From positions 98,249 through 162,248 of the forward strand of contig NZ_JAWDIE010000006.1 of NCBI RefSeq assembly GCF_037688875.1: a DNA stretch of 64,000 nt. Reading direction: 5' to 3'. The notes beneath the pieces are model-generated. The model did not search any database and was not told where the DNA came from. It saw only the letters and a program-made list of their open reading frames with translations. The number at the start of each line of letters is the position of its first letter. Position 1 is the stretch's first letter. The DNA comes from Amphibiibacter pelophylacis (lineage in GTDB: Bacteria; Pseudomonadota; Gammaproteobacteria; Burkholderiales; Burkholderiaceae_C). The position numbers and the translations under genes were made by a program. This document shows, one piece after another, positions 42,993 to 53,333 of this stretch.

Positions 42993-44012
42993 ATGCCCAC
43001 CGCCGAGTTTGACCTCATCCGCCGCTGCTTCACACGACCGCCCGTGCACGGCGCGGGCGAGGTGAGCGTCGTGAGCCTCGTGAGCCTCGGTATTGGCGAC
43101 GACTGCGCCGTGCTTCAGCCCACGCCGGGCCAGCAGTGGTGCGTGTCCACCGACACGCTGGTCGCGGGCGTGCATTTTTTCGAGGATGTTGATGCGGCCC
43201 GGCTGGGCCACAAGGCGCTGGCCGTGAACCTGAGCGATCTGGCGGCTTGCGGCGCCACGCCCCGGGCGTTTTTCCTCGCGCTGAGCCTGCCCCGCGCCAT
43301 GGCCGCGAAAGAGGCCTGGTGCCAGTCGCTGGCGCACGGCCTGTTCGCGCTGGCCGACGCGCATGGCGCGGTGCTGGCCGGTGGCGACACCACGCGCGGC
43401 CCCTTGAGCCTGACGCTGACGGTGATGGGCGAAGTGCCCCAGGGCCAGGCCCTGCTGCGCAGCGGTGCGCGGGTGGGGGACGAGGTCTGGATCAGCGGCG
43501 ATCTGGGCGGTGCTTATCTGGGTCTGCAGTCGCGGCGCGAGCCCGGCCGGTTTGCGCTTGGTCCGCTGTTTCAGGCCGCCATCGACCGACTGGAATGCCC
43601 GCAGCCGCGCGTGGCGCTGGGCCAGGCGCTGCGTGGCATCGCCCACAGCGCGATTGATCTGAGCGACGGCTTGGTGGCCGACCTGGGCCATGTGGCGCGG
43701 GCGTCAGGCCAGGCGGACGGGCCTCTGCACTTCGAGCTGGATTTTGACCGCCTGCCGGCCCACCCGGCGCTTGCGCTGCTGGATGATGTCCAGCGCCAGC
43801 AGGCCATTCTGGCGGGCGGCGATGATTACGAGCTGGCTTTCACCGCCCCGGTCGGTGCCCACGCGGCCGTGCTGGCGGCCGCGCAGGCCAGTGGCACGCC
43901 CGTGCACTGCGTGGGCCGGGTGCGTCCTGCACAACCCGCAGAGGCTGCGGTGATTGTTGTGGCCGACGGGCAGGCGCTGGCGCCGCCGACGGGCGGTTTT
44001 GTTCATTTCTGA
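42993..44012 (+). CDS. thiL: Thiamine-monophosphate kinase
   Basis: Makes thiamine diphosphate from thiamine monophosphate. 339 residues with the AIR-synthase-like fold: GIGDDCAV, the conserved STDTLVAGVHF, HKALAVNLSDLAACGA, GGDTTRGP and the C-terminal IDLSDGL and GGDDYELAFT. An insertion of Val-Ser-Leu repeats near residues 24-31 is unusual (VSVVSLVSLG). Followed by pgpA. Confidence 0.95.
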   Translation: MPTAEFDLIRRCFTRPPVHGAGEVSVVSLVSLGIGDDCAVLQPTPGQQWCVSTDTLVAGVHFFEDVDAARLGHKALAVNLSDLAACGATPRAFFLALSLPRAMAAKEAWCQSLAHGLFALADAHGAVLAGGDTTRGPLSLTLTVMGEVPQGQALLRSGARVGDEVWISGDLGGAYLGLQSRREPGRFALGPLFQAAIDRLECPQPRVALGQALRGIAHSAIDLSDGLVADLGHVARASGQADGPLHFELDFDRLPAHPALALLDDVQRQQAILAGGDDYELAFTAPVGAHAAVLAAAQASGTPVHCVGRVRPAQPAEAAVIVVADGQALAPPTGGFVHF

Positions 44013-44047
44013 TCCGGCGCCGGATCGGGTTTTTGGCTGGAATTTCC

Positions 44048-44683
44048 ATGTCTGCCACATCGTCTTCGACCGCTTTTGAAGCGCTGCCCGCCGTGATCCC
44101 TCAACCGGAGTCGCCCCGGGCGAACTGGGCCTGGATGCGCCAGCGTCCCGGCCGCTGGCTGGCGCTGGGCGGCGGTTCGGGGCTGAGCCCCTGGGCGCCG
44201 GGGACGGCGGGCACTCTGGCCGCCTGGCTGGCGTTTGCGCTGCTGGATGCACTGCTGGGCTGGGTGGGCATGACGGGCTGGAGCCGCGATGCCATCTGGG
44301 GGAGCGTCTTCGTGCTGGGTGCGGTGGTGGGCGTGGCGGTGTGCACCGAGGCGGCGCGTGGCCTGAACCGGGCCGATCCGTCCTGCGTGGTGTGGGACGA
44401 AATCTGGGCCTTCTGGCTGGTGCTGTGGTGGGTGACACCGGTGGCGGCCGCCGGGCCCTTCCCGGGCTGGCTGCAGCAGCTGCTGGCGTTTGGCCTGTTC
44501 CGGCTGTTTGATGCCGTCAAGCGCGGCCCGGTGGGCTGGGCGGATGGCCTTTACAAGCTGCGCCCCGGCGAGGCCATAGGCTGGCGCCAGGGCTGGGGCA
44601 TCCTGTTTGATGACCTGGTGGCGGCCGCCTGCACTTTGGCGGTGCTGGCGGTGCTGGTCAGGATCGCCGGGTTCTGGGCCTAA
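44048..44683 (+). CDS. pgpA: Phosphatidylglycerophosphatase A
   Basis: Inner-membrane enzyme of phosphatidylglycerol synthesis. ATG 44048 gives 211 residues. It has the conserved GGSGLSPWAPGTAGTL, VVWDEIWAFW and LFRLFDAVKRGPVGWAD blocks and about four membrane helices. The N-terminal 30 residues vary. Downstream of thiL, a common pairing. Confidence 0.94.
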   Translation: MSATSSSTAFEALPAVIPQPESPRANWAWMRQRPGRWLALGGGSGLSPWAPGTAGTLAAWLAFALLDALLGWVGMTGWSRDAIWGSVFVLGAVVGVAVCTEAARGLNRADPSCVVWDEIWAFWLVLWWVTPVAAAGPFPGWLQQLLAFGLFRLFDAVKRGPVGWADGLYKLRPGEAIGWRQGWGILFDDLVAAACTLAVLAVLVRIAGFWA

Positions 44684-44689
44684 ACCCTA

Positions 44690-45142
44690 TCAACTCCTGA
44701 CCTTTTCATCCTGGTCTTCCACCAGCGTCAGGGTCACGTCGATGTTGCCGCGCGTGGCGTTGGAGTACGGGCAGACGATGTGCGCCGCGTCCACCAGCTT
44801 CTGCGCCGTGGCTTTGTCCAGACCCGGCAGGCTGATTTTCAGCTCGACCGCGATGCCAAAGCCCGTGGGGATGGGGCCGATGCCGACAGCGCCTTCCACC
44901 TGGGTGTCCGCCGGAACGGCGATTTTGTCGCGCCCGCCGACAAACTTCATGGCGCCCAGAAAGCAGGCGCTGTAACCGGCGGCGAAAAGCTGCTCGGGGT
45001 TGGTGCCGGTGGCGCCGTTGCCGCCCAGTTCTTTCGGCGTGGTCAGCTGCACGTCCAGCACCTTGTCGCTGCTGGTGGCACGGCCTTCGCGGCCGCCGGT
45101 GGCTGAGGCGTGGGCGGTGTAAATGATTTTTTCGACGCTCAT
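44690..45142 (-). CDS. ohr: Organic hydroperoxide resistance protein (Ohr/OsmC)
   Basis: Thiol-dependent peroxidase for organic hydroperoxides. 150 residues with the catalytic Cys60 in GYSACFLGAM and Cys124 in AHIVCPYSNAT, and the N-terminal Arg21 in GREGRATSSD, all expected in Ohr. Paired with ohrR upstream on the same strand, with a possible operator in the 98-bp spacer. Confidence 0.94.
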   Translation of the reverse strand: MSVEKIIYTAHASATGGREGRATSSDKVLDVQLTTPKELGGNGATGTNPEQLFAAGYSACFLGAMKFVGGRDKIAVPADTQVEGAVGIGPIPTGFGIAVELKISLPGLDKATAQKLVDAAHIVCPYSNATRGNIDVTLTLVEDQDEKVRS

Positions 45143-45191
45143 GAAGTTCTCCTGTTGGGACTGTGATCTTGAATTTGCACGCTATTAAGTA

Positions 45192-45204
45192 GCGAACGAT
45201 CTAA
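45192..45204 (-). promoter_or_regulatory. Candidate OhrR operator upstream of ohr
   Basis: Minus strand TTAGATCGTTCGC, 50-63 bp upstream of the ohr start. It matches in 12 of 13 positions a site upstream of ohrR. A partner half-site TACTTAATA follows, giving an imperfect dyad. OhrR binding is inferred from the shared motif and position. Confidence 0.5.
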
Positions 45205-45240
45205 TTATGCGCGCTGCGGCAAAACCTGGCGCTGCTGGGG

Positions 45241-45705
45241 TTATTGAGCGTCCAGGCGCTGACGCAGGGCGATCAACGGGTCGCGCAACGCGGCCAGGTC
45301 CTGGGGGCTGCACTGCAGCGCGGCGTGGATGCAGCCGGGCACGTCCAGCGCCTGCTGGCGCAGGCTGCGGCCGCTGTCGGTCAGGGTGACCAGCACCTGG
45401 CGCTCGTCGTGCGTGGCGCGCTGGCGGGTCAGCAGGCCGCGCACTTCCAGGCGCTTGAGCAGCGGGGTCAGGGTGGCCGTGTCCAGCATCAGGCGCTGGC
45501 AGATGTCGGAGACACGCAGCCCATCGCCCTCCCACAGCACCAGCATGACAAGGTACTGCGGGTAGGTCAGATCCAGCCCGGCAAGGGCCTGGCGGTAGAC
45601 CCGGTTCATGCCCAGGTGCGCGGCGTAGAGCGCAAAACACAGCTGGCCGTCGAGGGCCAGCGGGTTGGGGGAAGCGGACGTATCCGGCGGATCGGGCCAG
45701 TTCAT
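45241..45705 (-). CDS. ohrR: MarR-family organic peroxide sensor OhrR
   Basis: 154 residues; MarR winged-helix domain with LTYPQYLVMLVLWEGDGLRV and the wing RRATHDERQ-like region (TRQRATHDERQVLVTL). The redox-sensing cysteine is Cys23 in QLCFALYAA, as in OhrR proteins. Further cysteines near the C-terminus suggest a two-Cys type sensor. Likely represses ohr and itself. Confidence 0.92.
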   Translation of the reverse strand: MNWPDPPDTSASPNPLALDGQLCFALYAAHLGMNRVYRQALAGLDLTYPQYLVMLVLWEGDGLRVSDICQRLMLDTATLTPLLKRLEVRGLLTRQRATHDERQVLVTLTDSGRSLRQQALDVPGCIHAALQCSPQDLAALRDPLIALRQRLDAQ

Positions 45706-45714
45706 CGCACCATT

Positions 45715-45727
45715 TTAGATCGTGCGC
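45715..45727 (+). promoter_or_regulatory. Candidate OhrR operator upstream of ohrR
   Basis: TTAGATCGTGCGC begins 10 bp upstream of the ohrR start codon and is followed by GATGAG, forming ATCG-N4-CGAT. One mismatch to the ohr site. It lies between ohrR and the flhD stop, on the opposite strand orientation relative to the ohr copy. Confidence 0.5.
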
Positions 45728-45744
45728 GATGAGTCTGCAGGCGA

Positions 45745-46068
45745 TCAGGCGGCGTGGTCGTAGCGGCCGGCCATCAGGATGGAGGCGTGCAGGCGCGAAA
45801 TGCCTTCGTTGGCGGCCGGCTTGCCGTGGTTGGTCAGCAGGCCCCAGACCAGGTTGTCGTCCATGCGGAACTGGCACAGCAGCGTGTTGGTCGAGGCGAT
45901 TTTCAGCATCTGCGCGGGGCTGAGCACGTCGATCATGGCAGCGGTTTCCTCGGTGACGCCCAGACGGAACAGGGCCTGTTCGCGGTCGGCCCGGATCAGG
46001 CTTTGCGCCAGCATCAGGTAAGACAGGTTGGCTTCGCGGATTTCGGCGAGGATCTGTTCTGTTTTCAT
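45745..46068 (-). CDS. flhD: Flagellar transcriptional regulator FlhD
   Basis: 107 residues from ATG 46068; an upstream in-frame ATG adds an unlikely segment. The FlhD signature is clear: ILAEIREANLSYLMLAQSLI, then EQALFRLGVTEETA and MLKIASTNTLLCQF. FlhD normally forms FlhD4C2 with FlhC to drive the flagellar cascade. No flhC is near: the neighbours are ohrR and uvrB. It may be an orphan regulator or have its partner elsewhere. Confidence 0.9.
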   Translation of the reverse strand: MKTEQILAEIREANLSYLMLAQSLIRADREQALFRLGVTEETAAMIDVLSPAQMLKIASTNTLLCQFRMDDNLVWGLLTNHGKPAANEGISRLHASILMAGRYDHAA

Positions 46069-46201
46069 GGTGAACTCCGGTGCGCGGTGAGGCGTTATAA
46101 GGTGGGGCGAGGTCAGAAGGTGATTCGCAACGGTTCCCACTCTAAAGCCCGGAAGAGGCCCAGGTTATCGGCTTACTTCCATCGCGGACGTCGGCGTTTG
46201 A

Positions 46202-46238
46202 TGACACGCTTGTCAGAATTTATCTGACACACTTGTCA
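46202..46238. promoter_or_regulatory. Nested palindromes upstream of uvrB
   Basis: Contains TGACA-N4-TGTCA at 46202-46215 and again at 46225-46238 (centres 23 bp apart), and the palindrome TGTCAG-N7-CTGACA at 46211-46229. It is 73-109 bp upstream of uvrB and 134 bp from flhD. It does not fit the LexA CTGT-N8-ACAG rule. A closely similar sequence lies near 58.4 kb. Confidence 0.55.
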
Positions 46239-46310
46239 GGCAGACCGCTGTTTTCGGTGGCTTCCGGAGCGATCTGCGCGGTTTTCCGCCCTTTTTTCGT
46301 GGATTTGTGC

Positions 46311-48400
<2,090 letters not shown>

Positions 48401-48404
<4 letters not shown>

Positions 48405-49978
48405 GGCCTTTGTCGTTCACATCCGCTCTGGAACACACTTACGCGCGCGATATTCCCGGCGGCAGCGCGCCTGCTGCGCCGCAGGCCGCGCCACAGCCGC
48501 GTCTGCTGTGGTTTAACCGCGATCTGGCGCAGGAGCTGGGTTTGCCGACCGACGGTGTCAGTGACGACGATCTGGCGCAGTGCTTCAGCGGCAACGCGCT
48601 CCCCACGGGCAGCCAGCCGGTGGCGCAGGCCTACGCGGGGCACCAGTTCGGGCGCTTTTCGCCGCAGCTGGGCGATGGCCGCGCGCTGCTGCTGGGCGAG
48701 CTGCGGGCGCCGGACGGATCGCTGTGCGACCTCGCGCTGAAGGGTTCGGGGCGCACGCCTTTCTCGCGCGGCGGCGATGGCCTGGCGGCCGTCGGCCCCA
48801 TGCTGCGCGAGGCGCTGATGGGCGAATCGCTCCACGCCCTGGGCGTCCCGACCACGCGTGCGCTGGCGGTGGTGGCCACGGGCGGGACCGTGCGGCGCGA
48901 CACCGCTTTGCCCGGCGCTGTGCTGTGCCGCGTGGCCGCCAGCCACATCCGCGTGGGGACGTTTGAATACTTCGCGGCCCGAGAGGACACGGCGGCGCTT
49001 CAGGCGCTGCTGGCCCACACCGTGGCGCGCCACGACCCCACCCTGGCCGCGTTGCCTGCTGAGGAGCAGGCGCTGGCGCTGCTGCAGGCGGTGGTGCGCC
49101 GCCAGGCCCACCTGATCGCGCAGTGGATGGACATCGGCCTGATCCACGGCGTGATGAACACCGACAACATGACGCTCAGCGGCGAAACCATCGATTTCGG
49201 CCCCTGCGCGATGCTGGAGGCGCACGACCCGGCGGCGGTGTTCAGCTCGATCGACCTGGGCGGACGCTACGCTTACGGCAACCAGCCGCGCATCGCCGCC
49301 TGGAACCTGGCGCGCCTGGCCGAGGCCCTGTTGCCGCTGATGGTCCCGCCCAGCGCCGATCCGGCCGCCGCCATCCCCGCCGCAACCGAGGCTGTGCAGG
49401 CCTTCGCCAGCCACTACGGCGCCGCGCGTCTGGCGCTGGCGCGATCTCGCTGGGGGTTGGATGCGCCCGGCCCGGCGGACGCTGCGCTGGATGCGGGCGA
49501 CAACCGCCTGCTCGACGACTGGCTGGCGCTGCTGCACGCGCACCGTGTGGATCACACTCTGGCGGGCTGGCACCTGGCGGGGGCCTGGCCGGGCGCGGGT
49601 ATGGGCGCCGGTATGGGCGCCAATACGGGGGCGTCAGGCGGTCTTCATGCGCTGTTTGGCGCCGAGGCCCAGGCGCCCCTGAATGCCTGGCTGGCCCGCT
49701 GGCAGCAGCGCCTGGCGCAGGCTGGGCCAGGCACGATGCCCGCCGCCCAGGCCCGCGCCCGCCTGCGCCAGCACAGCCCCTGGATCATCGCGCGCAACCA
49801 CCGCGTCGAAGAGGCGCTGGCCGCCGCGACGGCGGGCGATCTGGCGCCCTTTGATGCGCTGATGGCGGCGCTGCGCCAGCCCTTTTCCCCCGATGGCCAG
49901 GACGCGCGCCGCGCGCCTTACGCCGAAGCGGCCGCGCCGGACATCACGGCGGGTTACCAGACTTTCTGCGGAACATGA
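48401..49978 (+). CDS. selO: Protein adenylyltransferase SelO (YdiU/UPF0061)
   Basis: Pseudokinase-fold enzyme that AMPylates protein targets and protects against oxidative stress. The ATG 48401 overlaps the uvrB stop. 525 residues with AYAGHQFGRFSPQLGDGRA, LKGSGRTPFSRGGDG and HGVMNTDNMTLSGETIDFGP, the family's catalytic and metal-binding blocks. An insertion of a tandem 12-bp repeat (49598-49621) encodes Gly-Met-Gly-Ala twice at residues 400-407 in a non-conserved loop. Confidence 0.94.
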
Positions 49979-50745
49979 TGCTTGAGCTGATTTTCATCAC
50001 CCTGGCCAGCGGCCTGGCCGGATTCATCGACGCCATCGTGGGCGGGGGGGGCCTCGTGCTGGTGCCTGCGCTGTTTGCGGCCTTCCCAACGACCGAACCG
50101 GCCACGCTGCTGGGTACCAACAAATCGGCCTCGGTCTGGGGCACGGGCATGGCGGCGTGGCAGTACAGCCGCCGCGTGCCGGTGCGCTGGCGGGCGCTGG
50201 GCTGGGGCGCTGCGGCGGCGGCGCTGGCTTCGTTTGCGGGGGCCTGGGCGCTGACGCTGGTCTCGGCTGACGCGCTGCGCCGTCTGCTGCCGGTCATCCT
50301 GCTGGTGGTGTTTGTTTACACCCTGGTCAAGAAGGACCTGGGCCAGGTGCACGCACCGCGTTACAGCGGACGCCGCGAGGCTGTCCTGATTGCCCTGATC
50401 GGCGCCGCGACCGGCTTTTACGACGGCTTTTTCGGGCCGGGCACGGGCAGCTTCATGGTCTTTCTGCTGGTGCGCGTGCTGGGCTACGATTTTCTGGGTG
50501 CGGCCATGGGCGCCAAGGTGCTCAATGTGGCCACCAACCTGGCGGCGCTGCTGCTGCTGGGCGCCAAAGGGCATGTGTGGTGGCAGATGGGCCTGGTGAT
50601 GGCCGTGGCCAACGTGGCGGGCAGCGTGCTGGGGTCGCGCCTGGCGCTGCGCAAAGGCGCCGGATTCGTGCGCGGCGTGTTCATCGTGGTGGTCGGCGTG
50701 CTCATCGTTAAGGCGGTGTGGGACGGCTGGCTGAAAACAGCCTGA
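49975..50745 (+). CDS. TSUP-family membrane transporter (TauE/SafE)
   Basis: 256 residues with about seven to eight membrane helices. The opening LAGFIDAIVGGGGLVLVPAL and later GAATGFYDGFFGPGTGSF are the repeated TSUP signatures. Substrates of the family are sulfite, sulfonates or other small anions; not predictable. Overlaps selO by four bases, so uvrB-selO-TSUP is one transcription unit. Confidence 0.9.
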   Translation: MMLELIFITLASGLAGFIDAIVGGGGLVLVPALFAAFPTTEPATLLGTNKSASVWGTGMAAWQYSRRVPVRWRALGWGAAAAALASFAGAWALTLVSADALRRLLPVILLVVFVYTLVKKDLGQVHAPRYSGRREAVLIALIGAATGFYDGFFGPGTGSFMVFLLVRVLGYDFLGAAMGAKVLNVATNLAALLLLGAKGHVWWQMGLVMAVANVAGSVLGSRLALRKGAGFVRGVFIVVVGVLIVKAVWDGWLKTA

Positions 50746-50865
50746 GCGAGATCGCGGGGCATTCAGTGGCTCACCCATCTGGCGGATGGCGCTGCGGGTG
50801 GGCCTGCTGCGACAATGGCGGTCTGACCCGATTCGTGTCTGACCCTATCCCGACTGGACTTTGCC

Positions 50866-52260
50866 GTGAGTGCCCTTCTCAGCGACGATCTGCTGCGCCG
50901 TTTTGACATCCCCGGCCCGCGCTACACCTCTTACCCCACCGCCGACCGTTTTCACGACGCTTTTGGTGAGCCCGATCTGCTGCAGGCGCTGCGCGAGCGT
51001 GGCAGCGATGCGCAGCGTGCTGCCGCGCCGCTGTCGGTCTATGTGCACATCCCGTTCTGCGCGTCGGTGTGCTACTACTGCGCGTGCAACAAGATCATCA
51101 CCCGCCACACCGAGCGCGCCGCGCCCTACCTGGCGCTGCTGCAGCGCGAGATCGGCCTGATCGCCACGCATCTGGGCGCTGGGCGGGCGGTGTCGCAGCT
51201 GCACCTGGGCGGCGGGACGCCCACTTTTTTCTCGGACGACGAGCTGCGCACCCTGATGGACAGCCTGCGCGCCGCCTTTGGCCTGGCGGCGGATGGCGAG
51301 TTCGCCATCGAAGTCGATCCGCGCACCGTCACGCCCGAGCGCCTGCAGGCGCTGTGGGACATGGGCTTCAACCGCCTGAGCTTTGGCGTCCAGGATTTCG
51401 ACCCCGACGTGCAGCAGGCGGTGCACCGCATCCAGCCCGCGCAGGGCGTGTTTGATCTGATGGCGGCGGCACGGGCCATCGGCTTTCGATCGATCAACGC
51501 CGACCTGATCTACGGTCTGCCGCGCCAGACCCCGGATTCGTTCGCGCGCACGCTGGAGCAGCTGGTGCAGCTTGCGCCCGATCGCGTGGCGCTCTACGCC
51601 TACGCGCACCTGCCTGCGCGCTTCAAGCCGCAGCGACGCATCATCGACGCCGAGCTGCCCGCGCCCGGCGACAAGCTGGCGCTGCTGCGCGGCGCGCTGC
51701 ACACGCTGCAGGCCGCCGGATACGAGCACATCGGTATGGATCACTTCGCCCGGCCCGACGACGCGCTGGCTCAGGCCAAGGCGCAGGGACGGCTGCACCG
51801 CAATTTCCAGGGCTACAGCACCCAGCCCGACTGCGATCTGATCGCGCTGGGCGTTTCAGCCATCGGTCGCATGGGCGACACCTACAGCCAGAACGCCAAG
51901 ACCCTGGAAGAGTACGAAGCCGCCCTGGGCGCCGGACACCTGCCCGTGGTGCGCGGTCACCGCCTGAGCGCCGACGACCTGCTGCGCCGCGATCTCATCA
52001 TGGCCATCATGTGCCAGGGGCGGCTGGACGCCGACGCGCTCTCGCTGCGTCTGGGCCAGCCTTTCGCCAGCGCTTTTGCGTCCGAACTGGCGCGCCTTCA
52101 GCCCCTGGCCGAGGCGGGCCTGGTCGATATCAGGGCTGGTGGCCTGCGCGTCACCGAAGCTGGATGGTACCTGGTGCGCGCCATTGCCATGGTGTTCGAC
52201 ACCGGTCTGAACCGCGCCACTGCGGCGGGCGGGCGCACGCAGTTCTCGAAGATCATCTAG
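50866..52260 (+). CDS. hemN: Oxygen-independent coproporphyrinogen III oxidase
   Basis: Radical-SAM enzyme of anaerobic heme synthesis. Starts with GTG at 50866; 464 residues. The cluster motif is Cys65-x3-Cys69-x2-Cys72-x-Cys74 (CASVCYYCAC), the arrangement of authentic HemN rather than HemW. The GPRYTSYPTADRF N-terminus and GGGTPTFF (SAM-binding) are present. A 9-bp direct repeat GTCTGACCC lies 21 and 37 bp upstream. No clear FNR box was found. Confidence 0.94.
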   Translation: MSALLSDDLLRRFDIPGPRYTSYPTADRFHDAFGEPDLLQALRERGSDAQRAAAPLSVYVHIPFCASVCYYCACNKIITRHTERAAPYLALLQREIGLIATHLGAGRAVSQLHLGGGTPTFFSDDELRTLMDSLRAAFGLAADGEFAIEVDPRTVTPERLQALWDMGFNRLSFGVQDFDPDVQQAVHRIQPAQGVFDLMAAARAIGFRSINADLIYGLPRQTPDSFARTLEQLVQLAPDRVALYAYAHLPARFKPQRRIIDAELPAPGDKLALLRGALHTLQAAGYEHIGMDHFARPDDALAQAKAQGRLHRNFQGYSTQPDCDLIALGVSAIGRMGDTYSQNAKTLEEYEAALGAGHLPVVRGHRLSADDLLRRDLIMAIMCQGRLDADALSLRLGQPFASAFASELARLQPLAEAGLVDIRAGGLRVTEAGWYLVRAIAMVFDTGLNRATAAGGRTQFSKII

Positions 52261-52275
52261 CCTGGCGCAGCAGGC

Positions 52276-53295
52276 TCAGCCCTGCGCCTGGTCGTGATAC
52301 CGCATCACCGCTTCGACCTCGTCGCGCGAACCCAGCACCACCGGCACGCGCTGGTGCAGCTCGGTCGGAACGATGTCCAGGATGCGCTGCGTGCCCGTGC
52401 TGGCCAGGCCCCCGGCCTGCTCGACGATGAAGCCCATGGGGTTGGCCTCGTACATCAGGCGCAGCTTGCCGGGCCGGGTGGGGTCGCGCGTGTCCCAGGG
52501 GTAGAGGAAAACGCCACCGCGCGTCAGGATGCGGTGCACGTCGGCGACCATGCTGGCCACCCAGCGCATGTTGAAATCCTTGCCGCGCGGGCCATCGGCA
52601 CCGGCCAGGCAGTCGTGGATGTAGCGCCGCGTGGGCTCGTCCCAGTGCCGCATATTGCTCATGTTGATGGCGAATTCCTGCGTCGCGGGCGGAATCTGCA
52701 CGTTCTCGGCGGTGAGGATCCACGAGCCCAGCTCGCGGTCCAGCGTGAACACCGAAACGCCATCGCCCACCGTCAGCACCAGCGTGGTCTGCGGCCCGTA
52801 GACGCAGTAACCCGCGGCGGCCTGGGCCTTGCCGGGCTGCAGGAAATCGGCCTCCGACACGCCGCGCGCGTGCCCGACCTTGCGCAGCACCGAGAAAATC
52901 GTGCCGATGCTGACGTTGATGTCGATGTTGGACGAGCCGTCCAGCGGATCGAACAGCAGCATGTACTCGCCCTGCGGGTAGCGGTTGGGCACGACGTGGA
53001 TGGTGTCCATTTCCTCCGAGGCCATGCCCGCCAGGTGGCCGCCCCATTCGTTGGCTTCGATGAGCACCTCGTTGGCGATCACGTCCAGCTTTTTCTGCAC
53101 CTCGCCCTGGATGTTGGCGCTGCCCGCCGTGCCCAGCACTTCGCCCAGCGCGCCCTTGTTGACCGAAACGGCGATGTGCTTGCAGGCGCGGGCCACGACC
53201 TCGATCAGCAGGCGCAGTTCGGCCGAGATGTGGCCGTGTTCGCGCTGCTGCTCGATCAGGTAGCGGGAGAGGCTGATGCGTTGGGCTGTGCTCAT
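52276..53295 (-). CDS. fbp: Fructose-1,6-bisphosphatase class I
   Basis: Gluconeogenic phosphatase. ATG 53295 gives 339 residues. The metal-binding motif FDPLDGSSNIDINVSIGTIF is intact, and the C-terminal block GKLRLMYEANPMGFIVEQAGG is present. It lies 38 bp after pepN on the same strand and is convergent with hemN. Confidence 0.96.
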   Translation of the reverse strand: MSTAQRISLSRYLIEQQREHGHISAELRLLIEVVARACKHIAVSVNKGALGEVLGTAGSANIQGEVQKKLDVIANEVLIEANEWGGHLAGMASEEMDTIHVVPNRYPQGEYMLLFDPLDGSSNIDINVSIGTIFSVLRKVGHARGVSEADFLQPGKAQAAAGYCVYGPQTTLVLTVGDGVSVFTLDRELGSWILTAENVQIPPATQEFAINMSNMRHWDEPTRRYIHDCLAGADGPRGKDFNMRWVASMVADVHRILTRGGVFLYPWDTRDPTRPGKLRLMYEANPMGFIVEQAGGLASTGTQRILDIVPTELHQRVPVVLGSRDEVEAVMRYHDQAQG

Positions 53296-53333
53296 GGTGG
53301 GCGGCTGTGTGCGGGTCAGAAGAGGGAAGGGAT

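Noticed and set aside
42846..43691. N-terminal extension of maeB into thiL
   Set aside because: The extension overlaps thiL on the opposite strand and has no similarity to malic enzyme; the ATG at 42845 gives the family length.
46202..46238. LexA box at uvrB
   Set aside because: The arms read CTGA-N8-TCAG rather than CTGT-N8-ACAG, so this is not the known betaproteobacterial LexA pattern.
52259..52276. Terminator between hemN and fbp
   Set aside because: AGCCTG/CAGGCT is only a 6-bp stem with no T run on either strand.
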